From NCBI GenBank assembly GCA_010093515.1, contig MU001678.1, positions 805,325 to 869,324 on the forward strand: a stretch of 64,000 nt of DNA. The letters are read 5' to 3'. A program made the position numbers and the translations under genes. The notes under the pieces were generated by a model. It had not been told where the DNA came from and did not search any database. It saw only the letters and a program-made list of their open reading frames with translations. Positions 56,668-64,000 of the stretch are shown here, piece after piece. Position 1 is the first letter of the stretch. Each line of letters opens with the position of its first letter. The stretch is from Lineolata rhizophorae (lineage: Eukaryota > Ascomycota > Dothideomycetes > Lineolatales > Lineolataceae).

Positions 56668-58458
56668 ATGGGGCTGTACGCTGTCCTGTTTGTCTCCCTC
56701 CTCTCGTTGTTACTGGGCTTCGTCCACGTGGGTGCAGCACCATTGGGTGGAGATGATTGTGCCAGTCCCCAATCACAAGGCTTTATGTGGCCCCGCAACA
56801 CAACCTCGTCCTCGCAGAACACCACCTCCACTTCGTCATGTCGCTGCTTCCCTGGCGACCTTTGTTGGCCCACGCCGGAGGACTGGGACGCTTTCAACAG
56901 TACCTTGGGCGGTAAACTCGTAGCGACAATCCCAATTGCCTCGGTGTGCCATTATGACAACTTCGAAGCTTATGACGAAGAGGCATGTGCCGCACTGCGC
57001 GACATTTGGTTTTTCCCAGAGACGCACATCGTCTGGCCCTCGTCCATTATGGCGCCTTTCTTTACCAACAACAGTTGTAACCCATTCCTTCCCGCCAACG
57101 TTTCGTGCACGCTTGGCAACTACGTCAGCTATTCCGTCAACGCCAGCGATGCAGAAGATTATCAGAAAACGATGCATTTTACTCGCCGCCATAATATCCG
57201 TCTCGTTGTCAAGAACACCGGCCACGACTACAATGGCAAGTCCACAGGAGCTGGCGCAGTATCCATCTGGACACACAACATGAAAGATATTGAGATGCAG
57301 ACCTACAGTAGTTCCTACTACAATGGGAAAGCAGTCAAGATGGGTGCCGGCGTCGAAGTCCACGAGCTGTACGAATTCGCGGACGCACACGACGTCATAG
57401 CTGTCGGCGGAAACTGTCCCTCAGTGGGCGTGGTCGGCGGATACACTCAGGGTGGGGGCCACGGGCCTTTAGCCTCCAAGTTTGGTCTCGGTTCCGACCA
57501 GGTGCTTGAGTGGGAAGTTGTCACAGCAGCCGGGAACATCTTGACAGCGTCACCCAATGAGCACGCTGACCTATACTGGGCGCTGTGTGGCGGAGGTGGG
57601 GGGACGTATGCCGCCGTAGTCTCACTGACGGCCAAAGTGCACCCGGCCCTGACGGTATCGGCAGCGAACATGAGCTTCCCCAATACAGGCGATAATGCGG
57701 ACCAGTTCTGGGAAGTAGTCGGCACGTTCCACGCCAGCCTGCCCGACATGGTCGATGCCGGCGTATCCGTGATTTGGCTCACTACGCCAGATGGGTTCAC
57801 GTTAATGCCGGCGACAGCGCCCGACCTCACCAAGGCCGAGATCGACGACCTCATGGCGCCAACGCTAGATAAGCTTGAGGAGTATGAGATTCAGTACACA
57901 TATTTCTCCGATGAGTTTCCGACCTACCTCGACTCGTATCATGCAGTCAACACGCCTTGGAATGTGTCCGACCACCAGTTGGGTGGGCGCTTCATCCCGC
58001 GAACGCTCATTGACGATAACAACGAGTCATTCCTAGCCACCGTGCGCAACATGGTTGACGGTGGCGCCCTTTTCTCCGGCGTCGCCTTCAACGTCACGGA
58101 TGCCGTCCCGTCACCCGACACGGTCGCTGCGCATCCGCTGTGGCGCGAGTCCATCATGCACGCCGTTGTCGGCACGGGCTACAGCTATACGGACGAACAA
58201 ATAAATATAGAAGAGCAGTTGACCATAACGAACGAGCTATTGCCGCAGCTGGAAGCGCTGACGCCAGGCGGAGGCGCGTACTTGAACGAGGGCGACTGGC
58301 GGCAGCCGAACTTTAAGGAGGTGTTTTATGGAAGCCACTACGACAGCTTGAATGCGATCAAGGCGAGGTACGATCCCGAGGACAGGTTCTATGCGTTGAC
58401 GGGGGTGGGAAGCGATCGCTGGGCGCAGCGTGAAGATGGAAGGCTTTGTAGAGTGTGA
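56668..58458 (+). CDS. Secreted FAD-linked oxidase, berberine-bridge-enzyme type
   Basis: Flavoprotein oxidase of the PCMH-type FAD-binding 4 plus BBE domain family, which oxidises sugars, alcohols or closes rings in natural products using O2. Single exon, 596 residues. Signal peptide 1-23 (LFVSLLSLLLGFVHVGAA). Bicovalent FAD attachment is indicated by His186 in KNTGHDYNG and Cys250 in GGNCPSVGVVGG, 64 residues apart, close to the spacing in plant BBE. The glycine-rich GGYTQGGGHGPLASKFGLGS follows. The C-terminal BBE motif is NFKEVFYGSHYDSLNAIKAR with YDPEDRFYALTGVGS. Several Cys and NxS/T sites fit a secreted glycoprotein. It is divergent from the 7-TM gene and tandem with the P450. Confidence 0.93.
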   Translation: MGLYAVLFVSLLSLLLGFVHVGAAPLGGDDCASPQSQGFMWPRNTTSSSQNTTSTSSCRCFPGDLCWPTPEDWDAFNSTLGGKLVATIPIASVCHYDNFEAYDEEACAALRDIWFFPETHIVWPSSIMAPFFTNNSCNPFLPANVSCTLGNYVSYSVNASDAEDYQKTMHFTRRHNIRLVVKNTGHDYNGKSTGAGAVSIWTHNMKDIEMQTYSSSYYNGKAVKMGAGVEVHELYEFADAHDVIAVGGNCPSVGVVGGYTQGGGHGPLASKFGLGSDQVLEWEVVTAAGNILTASPNEHADLYWALCGGGGGTYAAVVSLTAKVHPALTVSAANMSFPNTGDNADQFWEVVGTFHASLPDMVDAGVSVIWLTTPDGFTLMPATAPDLTKAEIDDLMAPTLDKLEEYEIQYTYFSDEFPTYLDSYHAVNTPWNVSDHQLGGRFIPRTLIDDNNESFLATVRNMVDGGALFSGVAFNVTDAVPSPDTVAAHPLWRESIMHAVVGTGYSYTDEQINIEEQLTITNELLPQLEALTPGGGAYLNEGDWRQPNFKEVFYGSHYDSLNAIKARYDPEDRFYALTGVGSDRWAQREDGRLCRV

Positions 58459-59309
58459 TAGGGCGAGCAGCAACCTTAGGGGCAGAACTCGGTTGCGGTC
58501 GCTTGGCATCACCCACGTGATGCCGGAGCGACTCAAGTACATATTTTTCCGACTGCACTTCTTGTAGTATATCGCTACTTCTTTGTGCATACACCAAATT
58601 CTGTACTTTTCACCGAATTCATGGATGCAGAGGGTTGCCGGAGGCCGTGAAGAATTGCGTTCCGAGACTGGACTTTGCCCACCTTCTAAGCGCTATTTCC
58701 TCGGCGAAGCCCCAGTGCGATTGCAGGGCCAATCCGCTAGACGACGCTTTTAGTTGTCGATTCTGCCTTGCCGTAGCCCGCAATCTGTGCTACTAACCAT
58801 CATGCCTTTCAATATGAGCGAGCGGTCCCCGGAGTATTGCAAGTTTAATGGAAGGATTCAGTCCTCGAGCAGTCTGCATCACAAAGGTTACCGGGACCAC
58901 ACGGGGCCCGGCTGTGGCTATGGACGTTGGAGCCAATGCGGTGCAATTGCTGTCCTGCAGGAACTAACGCAGCTAAGAACCTTGATTGTCAGCCGAGGGT
59001 AACAGACCATTCCCCAAATATAAACCACCCTGGTGAGAGGCTGAGCCGCCAAGCTGGTGCAGCAGCGCTGATCAAGACAGCAGTCCACTAACCTTGTCCA
59101 TGTCATTCGCGCGCCTTTGTCTTACCCTCTTCCCCTGGTTGACATACAGCCATTTAGTATGATCAGCTATAAGGGCATCACGGGCATCTGGGACGTACGC
59201 ATTCCACGCGCACCCTAACTGGATATCAGGCGGCAGCCAAACTTTCTGTCAAGGTTTCTGAGAGAGTCGCTTTTTCGAGGGCGTCTTTTTAGCCATCTTT
59301 CGGCCAAAA
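58459..59309. promoter_or_regulatory. Intergenic, oxidase 3' end and P450 promoter
   Basis: 851 bp, tandem genes. Short frames only; no clear TATA box. Confidence 0.45.
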
Positions 59310-61332
59310 ATGTCTGCTCACATGGCGTCCACTGCTCCATTGCTCGTGGGTTCTGCAATCGCCGGCGTGGTTGCCCACCTAGCCATTTTCATTCGCGGCG
59401 AATGGCACCTTCGCGTTCCAAGGGTCGTGGCCGGTCATGTCGCGCTGGTGTGGGCGGTCTGGTTTTTCATGCCACGCTTGTCTGAAAATATCGTTGATCG
59501 GGAGCGTACTTGCGCCTGGATATTTACCTCGTATTTAATATCCCTCTTCTCAAGCATAACAATCTATCGCCTCTTCTTCCATCGCTTGAAACGCTTTCCG
59601 GGCCCGAAACTAGCAGCCGTCACGAAGTTTTGGCACGTCTTTCAAGCGAGGGACTCCCTCAACTACCTGCTTCAGCAGGAGTTGCATAAGAAGTATGGGA
59701 CTATAGTTAGAACAGGTAAGTTTGGAAACGTCTTTCCCTTGCAAGGATTTTACTTGGCCTTTCCTTCGTCCTCACAATATGTTGGAAATATTCCATGAGC
59801 TTCGGAAAATCCGGTTCTTACAATGATTGACGAGTTGAGTGTTGACAATGTATTCTAGGCCCCAATGAGATCTCAATTTACCATCCCGCGGGCATTGAGC
59901 TTCTCGACGGTGCAAAGAACACCAACCTGAAAGATCCGTGGTATGATGTCCTGCAACCGCGGACCTCTGCCATCTTCACCCGTGATGAAGAAGACCACAA
60001 AGCTCGCCGCCATATATGGAACCAAGCAATTTCCACCAAATGTAGGTTCCGGTCAACCCTCATATTATTTCAGCACTAATAGGTCTCTATAGCTCTTAAC
60101 GACTACGCCCCACGTCTGCGCCTCCTTGTCAACGAACTCGCTTCTTGTATTGAATCCTACGGCGTCGGCAGTGCCGTCAAGGTTAACGACGTCATGTCGT
60201 GGTTCTCATTCGACGCCATGGGCGAGTTTGGCTTCGCGGAAGATTTCGGCATGTTGCGTTCTAGAAGCTGGCAGCCAGCCATTGAACGTCAGCAACGCGC
60301 TCTGGCGCTGTTGGCGCCGCTTAATGATACCATTTGGTTGGTGCGTGCGGCGTTTGCGTTCGTGCCGTGGTTGGGCAAGGTCAAGGACTGGATGGGCATG
60401 GTGGAGTTCTGCGACCGGAAAATGGAACTGAGGTTGAATGTGAGCGAATGACCGCTTATGGCGCCAAATGAGGTGAAGGCTAATAATTTCCATGCAGTCC
60501 GGAGTCGATAAGCTTGATATGGCGTCATGGTTTATCGATGAATTCAACCAGCTGAGCTCTATCCGGAGCTTGAAGAGCCGGAGGGATCTCCTGAGTGGGA
60601 ACACGATCTCGGTGATTGTGGCTGGCAGGTACGTCCTAGCGCCACTTCCTCTTAGGCACGATTCAGCAACAACGTGGTAATAATGTATTCTTCTAGTGAC
60701 ACGACTCGCGCGACTTTGATCAGCATATGGTACTTTCTGTCCAAATACCCTGAAAATGTCGACAAGATCCTCGCCGAGCTACGTACAGTTGATGAAACCG
60801 ACCACAATGCTCTCGCTCTGCTCCCACACCTCAATGGCGTGATCAACGAGACGTTGCGCCTTGTGCCGCCGCAGTTGACCGGCGGTGGCCGCATAACTGG
60901 TCCGGAAGGTCTTATGGTCGGCGGCACATGGATTCCCGCCGGCACCAAAGTCAACGCACCGAAATACGTAGTATCACGACGTATGTATATTCCAGCACCA
61001 CGTCGGTCTGCAGTCAGCTCTGCTAACACCGGGGGTTACAAGTGCCCGAGGCTTTTGAACATCCCAACGACTTCATCCCTGAGCGATGGTACTCTCGCCC
61101 TGAACTGATCCACGATAAGCGCGCCTATGCCCCGTTCACCATCGGTAATCGCCAGTGTGTCGGAAAGAATCTCGCCCTTGTTGAGCTGCGCCTTTCTACC
61201 GCCATGATACTGAAGCGGTTCAAAGTCAGCTTCTCTCCTGATCATGATCCAGAGACGTTAATGAAGGGCTTGAAGGACCAAGTCACTGCGCAACCTGGAG
61301 AGTGTTGGTGCATCTTCGAGCCGCGAGAGTAG
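59310..61332 (+). CDS. Cytochrome P450 monooxygenase (CYP65-like)
   Basis: Membrane-bound P450; inserts oxygen into a small-molecule substrate with NADPH-P450 reductase. Six exons: 59310-59715, 59859-60041, 60093-60439, 60498-60628, 60697-60980, 61043-61332; all GT-AG, frame kept, 546 residues. The N-terminus has about three hydrophobic segments (residues 10-95) before the hinge KRFPGPKLAAVTKFW. Oxygen-binding I-helix AGSDTT at 354-359, K-helix E407-T-L-R410, PERW at 463-466, and heme loop FTIGNRQCVG with Cys489. GPNEISIYHPAGIELL and the overall pattern resemble fungal CYP65-type enzymes such as trichothecene and related terpenoid hydroxylases; the family assignment is from pattern only. With five introns it is the most fragmented gene of the cluster. 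Downstream of and parallel to the BBE-type oxidase. Confidence 0.92.
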
Positions 61333-64000
61333 CTGAGGGCCGCCTACGAAGGTATCGGGTGCTTGCTGTGAATCAATCGACATACGGAATACTATTGGTG
61401 TATAATAGGTGTTGCATCCGTCGAATTTGCATGTTCTATATTTCTTAGCGATTCGATAGTGCTAGACAATGGAGAGGAAATTTTACGATTAAGCAGAGAC
61501 GTTAATGACTCGATTGAATCTAGTTGATTGCACGACAGGGGAATTATTGTTGACTGTGCTCACTGGCCGAATAATAGGTAGAGAATACAAAGCTAAAGAA
61601 CTCAAAAGCCGAAGCAATACAAATTTGTATTCCTTAATACTATTTAATGGTGAGAGTACGACAATGTAATGTAAAGACGATGCAATGCGAGAGACCCAAA
61701 TTGGGTGAAGTTATACCTCTCTTTTCTCCAGGTGAGGATTTGTCTATGGTTAGCTAAGACATACTCAACATCTTCTAGAGGCCAACGCGAGATAAACGGG
61801 AAGCACTAAGACCACAGAAAATCGAAATCCAGCGCCCATATTCATATACCTGGATATTGTGTGTGAGCTATAAAGCATATATCTAAGCACATGAACTCTC
61901 TTTTAAGGCGGATACACGTAGTAGCAGCGCTGAGACAAGGCGTCTTCTGGCGAGGAGGATCGGCAAATCAAGACCGAAATCCGTAAGCTTTTTTAATGGA
62001 CGCAGCCATGCCCAGGTTAGGCAAGTTAAAAGTTGAAGTACTTGGCTCGGGTGCTATTGTTCTTGAAGCTTTCTTACGTGGTTTGGCTGCTTAATGGTAC
62101 CGCGAACATTTCCAATGGTTCAACCAAATGTGAAGCAGCTAAAGCAAACCCGAGTTGTTCATACTAGAGTGTGGACCGAGAACTTTGGAACTGCTCCAAA
62201 TTCACTGTTCCCAAATGGAACTAGTAGATGAGACATTCCTTTCCATGTTTTCTCGCGAAGCCCTGTTCTGTTAGCATAACACAGAAGTCGAATGTTACAA
62301 TGACTAGGAGAGCCTGCCTAGAAGTCATATATCTTAAGCTCCCAATAAGGACTCTGAAAGACTGTTCTTTCGTTGAAATATGCCCAGCACAGCGGACAAG
62401 GCGCATAAGATGACTCCGCTATGGTTCGGAGCGTAAGCAAATCCCTATAAGTTGCAAGTGAGTTGTCGTTAGAAGCGCCACAACCACTACGTTAATCCGT
62501 AATAATACAAACACCAAGCCCGCGTTGGGCCTCTGATACATGTCTATGAGACGTATGCACGTCGATCTTGTTAACTGCCTAAAACAACATGGCACGGGAG
62601 CCCCTTCGGAGAAGCAACACGTTCCATTTTGGAAGTGCCGCTGGCTTGTAGAATTCCCATTGCGCAAACTCCATGAACCAGAGGAGACATATTGCCGCCT
62701 GGCCACACTTCTGCATACAGGCGGCTGTTTCTTCTCCTGGTGGAGAATAGTTCAAAGTTATTCTGACAAAACAATCCGTAGTATGTGTTCGGGTTGGCCA
62801 TATCCACCGTCCGAGGTGGGTTTGTGTTGAAAAAGCTGTTCCATCGTCGGCCTTGGAAGATATTCCAGGCTCTCATCATCATCGTTGTAAGCTAGCCTTA
62901 AAAGTTTACTGTGTTGACTGAATATCGAAGCAAGATATGTGCCCGAGATAGCCACATCGTCGTAATGAATTGCGGAATAGATGGAAGTAACATTGTGGGT
63001 GCGGGGTTAGAAAGATAGATGCGGCACTATTCTACGTAGTAAAGTTGAGGTGTCACTAAGCGGATACACTTGAGTCTTCTACTTCAAATAGACCTATTGC
63101 AAATGATACTTTAATTGTCCAAGCTTCGTGACTTTGGCACAGTGTGGTGAGACATACCGGAAGAAATGGCAGCCGCGAAAGTGCCTAATTCATTCAGAAG
63201 CAATAATACGGAGTTGCATCATTCCGCCTTTCCAAACGCAGAGGAGCAAAATTGACCGGCAAGACGTCTAGGCCCACATTTGAATGTCGAGAAGAAACCG
63301 GAGCAAATTCTCGGCATCGCCGTGGGAGGTTCTGAGATGGTTCCAAAGGGCTTGGTCCGAGAACTCTCTCCGAGCGCAATTCAAACTCTGTTGGGCCGGA
63401 ATATCCTCCAACACCACATATTCGTGAGAATTAAGCACTTACGAAAGGGTTTAGGCTATGGATCCATGACATGGGACAGCCTGCGCATTCGTGATGGCAT
63501 CACTGCGTGTGCTTGGGGGCGATGGGATGTGCCATCCTAAGATAGAAGAAATGTCCATAGATAAGCAAGCAGCTCTTGAAAGATAGACGATGTAATATGA
63601 TGTAGTGGAACATATTCAAGGAAGGGTTTGATGAACTGGGACTCTTGGTTTAGCGATGAGAGACCAGAGCATGGTGCCGGTGGACAGCGGGAGCGGGGGT
63701 TTTTTACGCCCATCAGCGGTAACAGCAAAGCCCATGATACGTACGAAGATGTGACCAATGAGTCACCACAAATTAGGCTGCCTTTCAGCGTGGAAGCTTG
63801 AATTGGGCCGTATTTCCTGGAGCCAAGATCCGGTAAAAGGCGCAGGTGATGCTTTACCCTTCACTACATAGTCCGCTTTAAAGGACAAGGTAACATGCCA
63901 GAAGACAATCCCTTCTTGCGGGTATTTGCTCAATTAAAAGAGTCAACTAGGCCACAATATGATCATGCTACAAACACCGGTCCTTTTCTGTCATTTATGG
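61333..64000. other. Right edge, no supported gene
   Basis: AT-rich 3' flank of the P450, then short frames on both strands. The better ones, 62571-62882 (-), 62758-62955 (-) and 63280-63540 (+), have protein-like composition but no motif I can name, and might be exons of an unrecognised or decayed gene. No RNA gene was seen. Confidence 0.4.

Noticed and set aside
1-64000. CRISPR arrays, bacterial operons or phage genes
   Set aside because: Introns and protein families show a fungal nuclear genome; the repeats seen are not evenly spaced spacer arrays.

Overview
The window is nuclear DNA of a filamentous ascomycete (Pezizomycotina). The genes carry short GT-AG introns of about 58-240 nt, several with CTAAC/TACTAAC-like branch points. 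The protein families (LaeA-like methyltransferase, fungal 7-TM rhodopsin-domain protein, CYP65-like P450, UbiA-type terpene cyclase relative, secreted berberine-bridge-type oxidase) are typical of that group. All gene models were built by hand from splice signals and frame continuity; no search was run.

Layout. (1) 1-13.3 kb is gene-poor. It holds broken pieces of a three-RRM RNA-binding protein gene (Nam8/Csx1 type) in both orientations, simple repeats, one clear functional RNA gene (U2 snRNA, minus strand, about 6005-6194, with TATA box) and a broken reading frame at 12.0-12.7 kb. (2) 13.3-14.1 kb is TAF9. (3) 14.1-20.2 kb is gene-poor, with a fragment of the splicing factor gene PRP39. (4) 20.2-30.2 kb is a GC-richer, repeat-rich accessory block with no recognisable intact gene. 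It opens with tandem repeats and a promoter sharing a 25-nt identical block with the U2 snRNA promoter, and contains a palindromic repeat family, a 19-bp tandem repeat, a coding-type acidic minisatellite, strong hairpins and a G31 run. (5) 31.1-45.7 kb is a compact housekeeping island: LaeA-like methyltransferase (-), TIM50 (+), an EDEM/Mnl1 mannosidase (+), a peroxisomal-type peroxiredoxin (-), a DUF1348 protein (+), a roadblock dynein light chain (-) and IPI1 (+). (6) 45.7-47.6 kb is AT-rich and carries a tRNA-like gene ending in T16. (7) 47.6-61.3 kb looks like a secondary-metabolism neighbourhood: UbiA-superfamily membrane enzyme (-), short-chain dehydrogenase (-), 7-TM membrane protein (-), secreted bicovalent flavin oxidase (+) and cytochrome P450 (+). 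(8) 61.3-64 kb holds nothing I can identify.

How the parts may work together. The 47.6-61.3 kb set has a candidate terpene-forming or prenyl-transferring enzyme and three oxidoreductases of the kind that decorate such scaffolds, so an undescribed terpenoid or meroterpenoid pathway is plausible; this is inference. The other notable signals are the U2-type promoter reused in front of a repeat-associated transcription unit, and the dynein light chain linker, whose codon periodicity lies in a different frame from its conserved ends.
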